Below are positions 10,291-21,351 of a DNA stretch of 64,000 nt, piece by piece. The DNA comes from Isoetes taiwanensis (taxonomy: Eukaryota > Streptophyta > Lycopodiopsida > Isoetales > Isoetaceae). Location of the stretch: contig JAJEKV010000003.1 of NCBI GenBank assembly GCA_021234155.1, positions 10,726,413 to 10,790,412 of the forward strand. The letters run 5' to 3'. The notes below the pieces were generated by a model, which was given only the letters and a program-made list of their open reading frames with translations, did not search any database and was not told the origin of the DNA. The stretch's first letter is position 1; every line of letters begins with the position of its first letter. Made by a program: the position numbers and the translations under genes.

Positions 10291-11702
10291 GTTCCACAAC
10301 ATTTTGCCTGCTAGTAGCAACGGAACTGTTGTATTTAAATCATCTTAGTCTGTCTATGTGGTTTGCCTTGTTTCATATGGATCAAAGATCTCTGTGTGGT
10401 CAATCAATCCTTTGTTAGATGTTATCTGGTGAATACCGATAGCTTGGAAGTTTTGTTTCCCTTCAATTTGGCATGGGAGTCTTAGGCTTTTTTATTTCTG
10501 ATAAAGTCCTGTCTCTACTCCGAACTTGAATCGCTAAGAACTATCTGCAGCTTTGGTTCCGACTCTAGTATTTTTTCTGACATCATCCTTCTGCCATTTC
10601 GCTACTCTAATTCCCTCCTCCTGACAGAAATCAGAGAAGCTTCCCTGGATTTGATGATCCTTCTGAACCTACCTTGCCGTCAGTTGCCGTTTCTTGGACC
10701 TCATCACTGGAAGATCCTTTTCTTCTTGCCTTGCCGACCTGTTTCTTTCCTTGCCTTAACCTGTATCGTGGGCACATTGCCAGAGCGGAAGCCCTCTGCG
10801 ACCAGCATTGGTTGGCTTTTAACCTAATTGTGCAAGACCTATTTTCGTCCTCTTTTAAGCTTTAACTTCAATTGAATTTTTATAATTTAAGGACCTAAGG
10901 TATCCACCATGTTAGAAATGTTGGTTAAAGGCCTTGCTACGTAATAAGTAATAGAGTGGTTATATTTGATGCATGTGCCTTGTTTACGATATTTTGACCT
11001 TTGTCGAAGTTTTTTTAGATAAGTTGACTATGGTTGGTTAATGGCATTGCTTCGGGCATCATATATAATGGAACTTTTCTTGAATATTGTTAAGTCTCTA
11101 GCTGTGGCTTTCTCGCTGACTTCTAAGTGCTAAGTCAAGTCGATATGATTGGCATATATTCATTTCTTTCTCAATCCTGACCTTTTACTTATTCCATTTT
11201 GCTCAGTTTCCTCTCAAATTCCATTCGTCCTTATGCCTATATTTATGCATGGACCTTTAAAGTGGAGCTATGTTTCCTAAATATTTTTCAATGTGGGTAT
11301 TTGGTGAGTGCTAATCCACTTTAAATAAACTTTCTATGGCTATGTAGGCTTGCTTGATATGCCAAACTGTGCTTTTCCGTATCCTTTGGGCCTCCCATCT
11401 ATAACCCCAACCTTTACCATGGAAAATTTTTTCGGCCTTGTTTTGCTATACCATTTGTTCTTGTTATTCGCCATGTATTCAGGATCTGCAATTGCTCTTG
11501 GAGATTGTTTTTTGGAAAGTATGTGACCTTCTATGGGAAGTTCGTTATTTCCACCCAATACCTTCTATGGGAAGTTGTTATTTCCTACCCAGTTTTCAAT
11601 GCTTATGAACAACTTTTAGTTTTTCTTCGTCAAGCTTATTACGTTGTTTTCTTCTGCCTCTTCTTCAGCATTCTTGTCTGTGTTTTTCCGTAGTAGTTCT
11701 AG

Positions 11703-11885
11703 AAATGATGTTTTCCTTCGTTTCACCGAATAGAAAGAAAACAAAGTTCTAGAACTACGAAGGTAGTTAGCAGTTAGTTTTTGTTCTTTCCCCTTCTAGC
11801 ACTTTATTTAAGTTCTTTTTCGTTCCTTGCTTCCTTATCAGCTCTCATTCGCATCTCCCCTTTCTCCTTCGTACGTTTTGGCCCA
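11703..11885 (+). repeat. Direct repeat X, inner copy
   Basis: Near-identical to 9293-9485, including the GTTCTAGAACTACGAAGGTAG segment and the TTCGTACGTTTTGG end. It is preceded by CAGCATTCTTGTCTGTGTTT, which recurs at 16172. Confidence 0.8.
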
Positions 11886-11932
11886 CCCCCCACCCTTCTC
11901 CTGCTTATATAACTTGTTTGTAAACTAACACT

Positions 11933-13005
11933 TTGTTGGAGGCCTTGTGCCTAGTTGGAGGCCTAGTGCCTGGTTGGGGCCTGTGTGCCTGGTTGAGGGC
12001 ATGGTATTTTTTAGCGGCCCCGGCGGGCCAGTTGGCCACACATTCACATATTTCATAAAATAGTTGGCCACGCCAGAGTAGGATGCATTCTCACCATGAC
12101 CAAAGGGTGGTGGCCAGTTCAAAGCACCATTTCATTAAATTCACTTCATAAGTGGCCAATTTGATATTTGCCAAATCTTCAAACTCCTATGGCGTGGCCA
12201 TTCCAAAATGTATGTGCACTAGCAACTTGTTGTGGTGGCCATTTAAACCATGGAATAATTTTATATTTCAAGGGCTATGGCCAAGCTCTATATTGGCCAA
12301 GTATAGGGACATAATTTTGCCACTTGTAGGGGACTGAAGTCTTTTTTAGTTTAGCCCTAAAATTCTTAAAATATTTCTAATAATATAGTTTTTTTTTTTT
12401 TCGGTTCAAATTTTTTTTTATTTGATTTGCAATTTACATCCCAAATTTGTTCTTCATCATCTAGCTAGAATATGCACTTCATTGCCCCAACTCAAATCAA
12501 GGTTAGTTTCCATTACCAAGTACTTGCAATATGGCTTTGGGTGAGATCAATCCTACCAACTCCATTTGCGCTTTTGCCTAAATTCAATATATTTAAAACA
12601 TTCAAATGATCTTATAGTAATCTTAGTTAGAGAAGTGTTGCATGTATTTGCTTGCGACAGCTGCATAGAATAGAATAGAAACTAGATATTATCTTAGTGA
12701 CGTGGGTATCATATTTACATTTTAGATGTATGGATATGGTCAATTCAAACTTTTGGAAAAAAATTAGTTTCATGATTTCGCCATTTAAATTACAACCTCT
12801 TGCTGTAATGATTCGGAAAAGGGCCAGGCCAAACTACGTCTAGCTAACTATCTAAGGTAAGTAGTGGCCAATATTTTACGCCCCATGAAATATGTAAGGA
12901 GGTTAAAAAATACCATGGTTGAGGGCTTTGTGCCTGGTTGAGGCTTTTGTGCCTGGTTGGAGGCCCTAGTGCCTGGTTGGAGGCCTTCGTGCCTGGATGG
13001 CCTTT
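11933..13005. repeat. GGTTGGAGGCCTNGTGCCT minisatellite, split by an insertion
   Basis: Degenerate 18-20 bp units occur at 11933-12000 and 12917-13005, about eight in all. A 916-bp element lies inside the array. The right arm of the inverted repeat keeps only one or two units (about 13626-13655). Confidence 0.8.
12001..12916. mobile_element. 916-bp inverted-repeat element, Mutator-like
   Basis: The ends are ATGGTATTTTTTAGCGG and, in reverse, ATGGTATTTTTTAACCT. GGTTGAGGGC flanks both sides (11991-12000 and 12917-12926), a 9-10 bp duplication typical of Mutator-like insertions, though the flank is itself repetitive. The interior is AT-rich with TGGCCA-type motifs and no coding sequence. Confidence 0.7.
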
Positions 13006-13218
13006 GGCTTTTCGTTCGTCTTTTTTGTGTATGCAGGGTTTAGCGTGGCTGTTTGGAAGAGAGCTTTGGATTCGAAGCACAAGATCAATGGAGAAGACAA
13101 TTCAAACATGTTCGTCTTTGGCATCTTCATTGCTGTGATGTATTTTCACCCAATAAGGCTAGTCAGCATGAGGGTACAAGATCTATTATGTTTTTGGATC
13201 TAGCATTGGTTAGTGATC

Positions 13219-13285
13219 CCATTATTGTCAGGGTTTTTCCTCGAAAACCCGAAAGGGCGAGGTTTTTTAATCCCGGCCATAATGG
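13219..13285 (+). repeat. Hairpin core, copy A
   Basis: CCATTAT...ATAATGG encloses a core AGGGTTTTTCCTCGAAAACC-CGAAAGGGCGAGGTTTTTTA-ATCCCG. Inside, CCTCG pairs with CGAGG and CCC(GAAA)GGG makes a tetraloop stem. Its inverse lies at 13404-13470 in the other arm. A homologous core with different outer arms is at 46906-46986. Confidence 0.75.
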
Positions 13286-13355
13286 TTTGAAACTAGCTTG
13301 CTATCAGTATGTACTTGTTTTGGTTATCAAGGAGGCTGCTCAATGCTCATGGGCA

Positions 13356-16067
13356 TCTCCTTGATAACCAAAACAAGTACATACTGATAGCAAGCTAGTG
13401 AAACCATTATGGCCGGGATTAAAAAACCTCGCCCTTTCGGGTTTTCGAGGAAAAACCCTGACAATAATGGGATCACTAACCAATGCTAGATCCAAAAACA
13501 TAATAGATCTTGTACCCTCATGCTGACTAGCCTTATTGGGTGAAAATACATCACAGCAATGAAGATGCCAAAGACGAACATGTTTGAATTGTCTTCTCCA
13601 TTGATCTTCATCTTGTGCTTCGAACTAGGCCTCCAACTAGGCACAAGGCCTCCAACAAAGTATTAGTTTACAAACAAGTTATATAAGCAGGAGAAGGGTG
13701 GGGGGGTGGGCCAAAACGTACGAAGGAGAAAGGGGAGATGCGAATGAGAGCTGATAAGGAAGCAAGGAACGAAAAAGAACTTAAATAAGGTGCTAGAAGG
13801 GGAAAGAACAAAAACTAATCGCTAATTCATTTTTAGTGGTTCTAGAACTTTGTTTTCCTTCTATTCGGTGAAACGAAGGAAAACATCATTTCTAGAACTA
13901 CTACGGAAAAACACAGACAAGAATGCTGAAGAAGAGGCAGAAGAAAACAACGTAATAAGCTTGACGAAGAAAAACTAAAAGTTGTTCGTAAGCATTGAAA
14001 ACTGGGTAGGAAATAACAACTTCCCATAGAAGGTATTGGGTGGAAATAAAGAACTTCCCATAGAAGGTCACATACTTTCCAAAAAAAAAAAATCTCCAAG
14101 AGCAATTGCAGATCCTGAATACATGGCGAATAACAAGAACAAATGGTATAGCAAAACAAGGCCGAAAAAATTATCCATGGTAAAGGTTGGGGTTATAGAT
14201 GGGAGGCCCAAAGGATACGGAAAAGCACAGTTTGGCATATCAAGCAAGCCTACATAGCCATAGAAAGTTTATTTAAAGTGGATTAGCACTCACCAAATAC
14301 CCACATTGAAAAATATTTAGGAAACATAGGCTCCACTTTAAAGGTCCATGCATAAATATAGGCATAAGGACCAATGGAATTTGAGAGGAAACTGAGCAAA
14401 ATGGAATAAGTAAAAGGTCAGGATTGAGAAAGAAATGAATATATGCCAATCATATCGACTTGACTTAGCACTTAGAAGTCAACGAGAAAGCCACAGCTAG
14501 AGACTTAACAATATTCAAGAAACGTTCCATTATATATGATGCCCGAAGCAATGCCATTAACCAACCGTAGTCAACTTATCTAAAAAAACTTTGACAAAGG
14601 TCAAAATATCGTAAACAAGGCACATGTATCAAATATAACCACTCTATTACTTATTACGTAGCAAGGCCTTTAACCAACATTTCTAACATGGTGGATACCT
14701 TAGGTCCTTAAATTATAAAAATTCAATTGAAGTTAAAGCTTAAAAGAGGACGAAAATAGGTCTTGCACAATTAGGTTAAAGGCCAACCAATGCTGGTCGC
14801 AGAGGGCTTCCGCTCTGGCAATGTGCCCACCATACAGGTTAAGGCAAGGAAAGAAACAGGTCGGCAAGGCAAGAAGAAAAGGATCTTCCAGTGATGAGGT
14901 CCAAGAAACGGCAACTGACGGCAAGGTAGGTTCAGAAGGATCATCAAATCCAGGGAAGCTTCCCTGATTTCTGTCAGGAGGAGGGAATTGGAGTAGCAAA
15001 ATGGCAGAAGGATGATGTCAGAAAAAATACTAGAGTCGGAACCAAAGCTGCAGATAGTTCTTAGCGATTCAGGTTCGGAGTAGAGACAGGACTTTATCAG
15101 AAATAAAAAAGCCTAAGACTCCCATGCCAAATTGAAGGGAAACAAAACTTCCAAGCTATCGGTATTTACCAGATAACATCTAACAAAGGATTGATTGACC
15201 ACACAAAGATCTTTGATCCATATGAAACAAGGCAAACCACATAGACAGACTAAGATGATTTATACAGCAGTTCCGTTGCTACTAGCAGGCAAAATGTTGT
15301 GGAACTGGAGTAAAGAGTCACTTTGCAGGATAGATTGATGCCATAAGCCCAAGCTGCTGGTAGATATAATTCAGATTGGTTTTGGAAACCTTACAAACCA
15401 TACTGAAGCCAGTAATGATTTCTGCATACCCTGTCCAAATCCTTCTTGGCTTCATAACGCTTATTCCAAATAGGAGTTATTATAAGCCACCCATTTCATA
15501 AAACAATGTTGCAATGAGCCTTTCCATGTCTCTAATCAAAATCAAATTATTCCTATTGATTTACCTCTGTCAAGAATAACCTTGGGTGCTGGATAGAACG
15601 CCTTCTGCAACTTTAAATGGTCCTCAAATTTTTTTTGCTTTCTGTTGAAACAGAGTAATCTCAGATTCCAATGCTCTAGTATCCTCAGCTTTAGTGATCA
15701 TTATACAATCTTGGATTCTAGCCTAGTCTCCGTGGTTTCTATGGAAGATGTGGCTTCTTCCTCTGTCGTTGGTCTTGCTCCAAAACTTTTTAAAGATGCT
15801 AGAAGATTTGATACGGGCTCGTTCAAGGCTTGACGGAATTGAATTTAAGCTTAGGTGTCATTGTAAACAACAAACCAAGAGAATTGTGCCGAACCGCAGA
15901 TTATGATAAAAATTTGTGCAAATGCAAGAGAATTATCACAAAATGAAGATTATCGTAGAAAAGTTTGCCGGAGTGCAAAATATGGTAGAAAAACTGTGTA
16001 GCACTGGAATCGGCATTGAACGGCACAAACAAGACAAAGCTAAAGAAAATCGGGCACACCAACAAGC
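13356..16067 (-). repeat. Right arm of the inverted repeat
   Basis: Reverse complement of 13333 down to 9528, without the 11985-13060 stretch. The match ends sharply at 16067, where AAGCAA stops pairing and unrelated AT-rich sequence begins. Confidence 0.9.
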
Positions 16068-16500
16068 AATTTGTATCATTTACACTCACAATTACTATAC
16101 TTAATACTTTTACACATTATTTTTTTCATTTTCTATTTTTTACTTTTTTCTTTTTTTACTCATACACACTACTATACAGCATTCTTGTCTGTGTTTTTCC
16201 GTAGTAGTTCTAGAACTTTTTTAAATGGGGCAATATATACTATTTATTTTCTAATAAGCACAATATCCTATATACTACGTATTTTCTAATAAACACAATA
16301 TCCTAGGTATCTTCTATGAAAAAATACACTCCCCATATATTTTCTATGAAACTAGCATACAAAGAATGCTTGAAATGATGTTCTAATATGGCATAAAACT
16401 ACAAATCACTCAAATATGACTTGAATACACACTCATTGAATACTTGCCAAAAAGATAAAGCTTCAAACAAATAAATCCTCTATTTCTTTTTCGAATCTTC
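16068..16500. other. AT-rich sequence beyond the right arm
   Basis: Noncoding. It contains a direct copy (16172-16212) of the CAGCATTCTTGTCTGTGTTT...TTCTAGAA segment of 11668-11705, plus TATTTTCTAATAA repeats matching the left flank. Confidence 0.5.
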
Positions 16501-16504
16501 ATTG

Positions 16505-16672
16505 TTCTTTTTACTCTACCCTGCTTTTTTCCCCCTCATTTTCGAAATTTGAATTTGGTACACACCTTTGGTCCTCTCTTTTCCGTTCTTTTTACTCTAC
16601 CCCGCCTTTTTTCCCCCTCATTTTCGAAATTTGAATTTGGTACACACCTTTGGTCCTCTCTTTTCCGCCATG
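16505..16672. repeat. Tandem duplication, two ~80-bp units
   Basis: TTTACTCTACCC...CCCCCTCATTTTCGAAATTTG...TTGGTCCTCTCTTTTCCG occurs twice back to back, nearly identical. Confidence 0.85.
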
Positions 16673-18145
16673 GCTGCCCCGGCTATGGCCATAGCAGCTT
16701 CTCTTTACTCCTTCTCGAATTATCTTTTTCTTTAGCTGTGAATCTTTGAATCTGATCTGTGAGGTCGGATCTGCAAGGTCGGATCTGTGAATCGGATCTG
16801 CAAGGTCGGGTCTGTGAGAAAGAATTGCCAACATATCTTGTATATCAGAAACATATCAGAAACATAGGAGACCATGCTTGCTGGCCTTACAAATGCTGGG
16901 CATGAGGTTTCTTGTGGACTATGAGGTTCCGGCTGTAAGACATCCTCACATAGCATATCAAAAGCATTTCCGGCTCTTTTTTCTGCTCTTCTTTTGCTGG
17001 GATTCTGTTCTAACTCCTTGCATTTTGTTCCTATTCCAGAATCCATTTTTTCGGACTTCTTTTTGATGCAGCATCAAGTGGGCATAAAGGCTCCTAGAAG
17101 CAGTCGATTCATCATCCATAGTTTGGAGCAGACGTGCAGCATCATGCAAATGCCTTTAGGGAAAAAAACCAAATCCCGAAGGCCTAATCCCGCAGGCGGC
17201 CATTTCTACGCAAAATACAGAGAAAAAAAACTTGCATGCATTGCAGATCTTAGATCTAAGTACCTCTATTGCATCTTTTACCTCTGCGCCATATCTTTTA
17301 CCCCGGCGCCATATCTGTTTCAAGAGATCTGCACCATATCTGACCTCTGCAAATGGGCTTGCTCCTAGCCTATTTCTGATATGGCTAAGCATGTTTCTGA
17401 TACGGTTCTGAGAAAGATATGCTTCGGACTTGGTGCACTGGCTGCAGAGAAAGCCATTACATAAAAAAGGCTGCAGATAGAGCTGCAAATCCGTGGTAGT
17501 ACACAACCACAGGCAGTTTCTTTTGGATCCTTGAAACATGGGAAAAGATTCTAACTGTTATGCCTGTGTTTTAATCCATAGTTACATCCCTGCACTAATT
17601 TTGTTCTTGGAATTTCTCCTGATTTCGCCCCTTCCATAGCTATGGCAGATGGATGCGCTCTTGCAGGGAACTGTAATTGCTCCCAAGGTCGGCACTGTGC
17701 TCCTCAAAGAGGCTTTTTCTCAGTCCATTCTTGGTCGTGAAGAACGGGGGCCGAAGGTGTAGAAATGGCTTCCCTATCAATGGCGTTAGAAATGGAGCTT
17801 CTACAAGCGGTTGTGCCTCAGGGTGCAGAGGTCATGCTGCTGCAGGATTTAGCCGCATTGCCGGATCGATGCGCCTTCCTTTGCTTTACAAGGGGTGACG
17901 TGGGAAGAAGATCTCGGTCGGGATGGGAGGTGAGGCCGAGTAACAGTAACACAGAGTGTTATCCATGCTTATTATTTGGAAATAGAGAAGGGGAGATAAC
18001 TCAGGAATAGAGAAGGGGAGATAATAGGGGAAGAAAAAAAAAAAGGGCATAGACAAAATTTGTGGCAACGTTGAATACTGTCGTTGAAGCTTGAGAATGG
18101 CACACCCACAGAGATAAAATTGATTCGTATCATTCTCGACTACCG
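16673..18145. other. Noncoding interior of the 10.9-kb element
   Basis: A short array of GGTCGGATCTGYRA units lies at 16745-16815. Small frames occur, such as a 73-residue one at 17677, but none has recognisable domains, and splice-like signals are not convincing. Confidence 0.4.
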
Positions 18146-18600
18146 AGTCGAGAACTAATTATAATTTAGTCATTAGTTTAATGTAATTAATTTAAATTAA
18201 TTATTAATTATATTTAATATTAATTATTTTCTTAATCTTCAGGGGGTCTATCCCCTTTAATTATTGTTGGCTTCCCTCTCCCCCTAAAGCCTTCACCTAT
18301 TCCCCAACTCTTCCCACTCTACCCACTTCCCCTTGCCCCTCTTCTCACTCCCACTCCTCACGCGCTCTTTCCCCTTGCCCCCAACTCCCTTCCCCCTTCC
18401 CCCCAACTCCTCCTCCCTTTCCAAACTTCGAGATTTGACCCACCTCCTCTCACCTCCCCCTTGCCCCTCTTCTCAATCCCCTTTTCGAACTTTCTCCCTC
18501 CCCCCTTCTTCTAACTTATCCCCTTCCATTACTTCTCAACTTCTCCCCCAACTTCTCCCCTTCCCCTTCCCCTCCCCCTGATCTAACAACGATTCAATGT
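18146..18600. repeat. TA-rich block followed by a pyrimidine tract
   Basis: About 18150-18235 is TTAATTA-rich. About 18255-18585 is almost pure C/T on the plus strand (CCCCTTGCCCCTC-type repeats). Pyrimidine strand bias of this length can form triplex DNA. It gives a spurious reading frame of Pro/Ser/Leu. Confidence 0.75.
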
Positions 18601-18686
18601 AAAAAAATTTGTCATTATGAGTCCCATTTTCAGTGTGAGTCCCAAAATTTGAGATTTGTCCCACTTTAATTAAATACGACTTAATA

Positions 18687-19464
18687 GTTACACTCGACAT
18701 TGGGACGACCATTACCATCTTCTTGTGTGGTACCTCTACTTGTACCTACACCTCCTCGGCCACCACGACCACGTCCACGATAAACATAACCGCGACCTCT
18801 TCCACGTCCAGGGCCACGTATTGCAAGAGCCACTTCATTAGAATTACTCCTATACTCTGCAGCTTGTTGTGTCTCAAGCTCAGCCTTAATGGAACTACAC
18901 GCTTCTACAAAATTACCTTTATAAAGTGTCCTTACAGACATCTTTAAAGGATCAAGTCTTTGAGGAAAAGCTTTTGTGAAAGCTATTACTTGAGCCTCCT
19001 GGGTCTTAGCTTGGCCTGCAGCAACAAACTTTGCAAATATCTCATTGAAAGCTACAGTGAGTTTTTTCCACGTCTTCTCCTTCCTTATACTTCAAAGTGT
19101 CTAACTTTGCCTCTAAAGCAGCAAGCTCTGCAGAGGTTAATTGGCCATACTTTGCTTCTAATGCCTCCCAAAGATCATGCCCAGATGTGAAAGAAGTTGG
19201 TGAAGATGATGAAGATATAGAACTACTTCCTGGTAACTGCATTAATACACCATCAGTGATAACATTTAGAAGAAATGCTATCGCCCTTCGATCTTTCTCC
19301 TTCCAATCATCTGTCAGAGTTTGTGGTTTAGACTCTCCTATCACAGACCAACAATCATCGGCTTCCAACAAACCCTTCACTCGAAACTTCCAAGAATGCC
19401 AATGCGTTCCATCAAAAGGCTTTAGCGTGGACTCAATCTTCATAAACTTAGACATCTCGAACAA
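18687..19464 (-). pseudogene. Copia gag, frameshifted
   Basis: The gag starts near the ATGs at 19464-19450 with KFDG-like STLKPFDGTHWHSWKFRVKG, the usual opening of the Copia capsid, then DLWEALEAKYGQ and KLDTLKYKEGEDVEK. A frame change near 19055 separates this from the second half (ITFTKAFPQRLDPLKMSVRT, then a Gly/Arg-rich GRGRGRGYVYRGRGRG and the first zinc-knuckle cysteine in NVECNY). The Arg-Gly region probably binds RNA. Confidence 0.85.
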
Positions 19465-19484
19465 CGAGACAAGATCAACCTACA

Positions 19485-19496
19485 GCTCTGATACCA
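19485..19496 (-). other. Primer-binding site, initiator tRNA-Met type (Copia)
   Basis: GCTCTGATACCA on the plus strand is TGGTATCAGAGC on the element strand, directly next to the LTR. Confidence 0.92.
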
Positions 19497-19725
19497 TGTA
19501 AAGAATAGGTAGAGGAGAACAATAACCAAGATGCTTCACCAAACCAAGACACTTTCTCCTTTATTCACATCCAATATATATACAATGAATAAATCTCAAT
19601 GCACATGCATACTATACAAGTGTTGTGCATGCAATCACATGCATGCATGGGCATGTGCATGTACATGCATGCAATCTAATGCATCTTTATCATAATTTAC
19701 AAGTCCAATACTCAATATTCTAACA
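19497..19725 (-). repeat. 5' LTR of the Copia element
   Basis: On the element strand it runs from TGTTAGAATATTGAGTATT to ...CA beside the primer site, 229 bp, with TG/CA ends. It contains GCATGCATG-type repeats and a TATATATA stretch near 19573. The matching 3' LTR is missing. Confidence 0.8.
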
Positions 19726-20584
19726 GGAAAATCTTTGGAGGAGTCTATAGAGGTCTAATGTACCTATGCACTACAAATTTACTACAAAGCAAAACTATGG
19801 ACTCCAAACTATGTTACTAATGACACAGTAAACATCTTGTAAATAATTCAAGAGCCGTGGCAATATCGAGAATGATGAATGTGACTTTTATATGCATAAT
19901 CTACTCTTCTTGGCTTTCCATAAAATCTAACATCATGACCTAAAAAAGATAACATTACATCAGTACAATTGTCTATCTTTCTGCTAAAATGCCACAAAAA
20001 ATGATGCCAGATCTTGGCTACCTATAGAAGAAATTTACAAATTGAAGAACAAAGGTTAAAAAAACAACACTTGGATTGCTTTAATTTATCCAAAAATCTT
20101 TTCACAGTCAAAATATATAGGTGCAGTTTACAAACACCACTTTTTTGCAACAATACGCACTAAGAACAATCTCAAGGATAGCTCGGACATGGATGAATCC
20201 AAAGGAGTTGTGGGCAAATCTGCAATACTCGTGAGGTTTAATACAATGGCTTGCATATACTCCATCGCATAATCTTTACACCAAGTACAATGCGTAGATA
20301 TTTTGCACATGTATACATTCCTTAAAATCTAAAAATATGGCTCCAAAAAGACATTGGATTATGCTACTCGCCGCCAACAGGTACCTATTTACTATATAGT
20401 CATGTAATATTCACTTGATATTAATAGAATTCTTTATCCATCAAAAAAATATATATGTATATCCGGGACATAATTGATGGTACTTTCAAAAGTTGCATTG
20501 ATAGCAATTAATGTATCCAAACATATGAATCAATAATAACAAGTTACGGGCAGTGCTGAGGTATCTCTATTACGGTTTTTCCTA
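19726..20584. other. Intergenic, no gene seen
   Basis: AT-rich noncoding sequence between the Copia LTR and the duplicated segment. No exon or element end identified. Confidence 0.5.
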
Positions 20585-20985
20585 AACCCTCTTCCGAGAC
20601 ATGCAAATATGGTCCATGATACATTTCTTTGCACTTGAGTTAAGCTCATGCAGCCATGCAATTTGGTACATATATTCTAAATCCAGAACAACTCCATACC
20701 ACCACATCCCCCGCATCTGAGTCAGAGTCTCGTCATAGCTTTCTTTTGACAATAGAGAAGACTATTCCGAGTAAATGTTGCTCAGATGGAATGTTGAAGA
20801 TCTTTAGGATGAGCTATATGCAAAAAACTCCCTACAATTCAAGGAAAATTTGCATCAAGAATACTGTAAAAACAACATGGGATAACTCTGACAATGTTGG
20901 CTTGAACTCTTGTCTCATTTTATGTCAGCATTCTATAGAGCTTTAACATCAAATTGATCACCACCACTTTACAAAATAATGAATA
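20585..20985 (+). repeat. Segmental direct duplication, copy 1
   Basis: From TTCCGAGACATGCAAATATG to CACTTTACAAAATAATGA this segment recurs at about 24255-25345, where a 0.75-kb insertion splits it. A 68-bp piece (about 20746-20800) is absent from copy 2. The two copies bracket the LTR element. Confidence 0.85.
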
Positions 20986-20986
20986 A

Positions 20987-21351
20987 AAGATGTAGTTTAG
21001 GTACTTGTGCTCTCTTCATGGATGCCTCTCTTGTTCCTTGTTCATTACATGTCTTAATGTAAGGAACCTTAGGACAAAAAGATATATACGTTTATACATG
21101 TATTTGTATAGTATTTTTGTACGTGTCTTTTGGTTCACGTCCATTCACGTGGACAAAAGACCACAATTTTGTACATTTTTGTTAACTTGGAATAAGAGAT
21201 GTCACGACTACCTAAACTACATCTCTTATTCCAAGTTAACAAAAATGTACAAAATTGTGGTCTTTTGTCCACTTGAACCAAAAGACACGTACAAAAATAA
21301 TGTACAAATACATGTATAAACGTATATATCTTTTTGTCCTAAGGTTCCTTA
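20987..21351. repeat. Rearranged LTRs forming a large hairpin
   Basis: The tail of the LTR in plus orientation (20987-21048), then its head (21056-21204), then, after about 12 bases, the same LTR in minus orientation (about 21217-21351). The last two form inverted arms of about 140 bp. The minus copy is the 3' LTR of the element whose 5' LTR is at 24019-24209. Confidence 0.82.

Larger units (their letters stand above)
9528..13333 (+). repeat. Left arm of a multi-kilobase inverted repeat
   Basis: The arm is matched in reverse by 13356-16067 around a 22-bp centre (13334-13355). The match is nearly perfect; for example the 63-codon frame at 10674-10865 differs by one residue from its inverted copy ending at 14733. 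The left arm is about 1.1 kb longer because about 11985-13060, including a nested element, is absent on the right. Confidence 0.9.
7737..18682. mobile_element. 10,946-bp inverted-repeat DNA element inserted in Copia gag
   Basis: The first 25 bases (7737-7761, starting AAGTCGTATTTAATTAAAGT) recur perfectly as reverse complement at 18658-18682. AATA flanks both ends (7733-7736 and 18683-18686). Removing the insert restores the Copia zinc-knuckle frame between its first and second cysteine, which proves the boundaries. No transposase-like frame was found inside, so it is probably non-autonomous. A 4-bp target duplication excludes hAT, Mutator and CACTA; Sola- or Ginger-like groups use 4 bp, and a mariner-type TA reading with unequal ends is possible. 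Superfamily unassigned. Confidence 0.8.
6098..19725 (-). mobile_element. Copia LTR retrotransposon, 3'-truncated and interrupted by two insertions
   Basis: Read on the minus strand the order is 5' LTR (19725-19497), tRNA-Met primer site, gag (19464-18687), zinc knuckle, protease (7732-7334), GAG-pre-integrase and integrase (7012-6098). Protease before integrase, with no reverse transcriptase between them, is Copia order. The element stops just after the integrase core; reverse transcriptase, RNase H and the 3' LTR are missing. A 10.9-kb element interrupts the zinc knuckle and a 305-bp MITE interrupts the protease-integrase boundary. Gag also carries a frameshift. The copy is dead. Confidence 0.88.

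Noticed and set aside
13219-13285. Twister or hammerhead ribozyme
   Set aside because: The stem-tetraloop shape is suggestive, but neither the CUGAUGA/GAAA core nor the conserved twister bases are present.
18333-18581. 82-codon Pro/Ser/Leu-rich frame
   Set aside because: It is a by-product of the pyrimidine tract, with no start context or splice partner.
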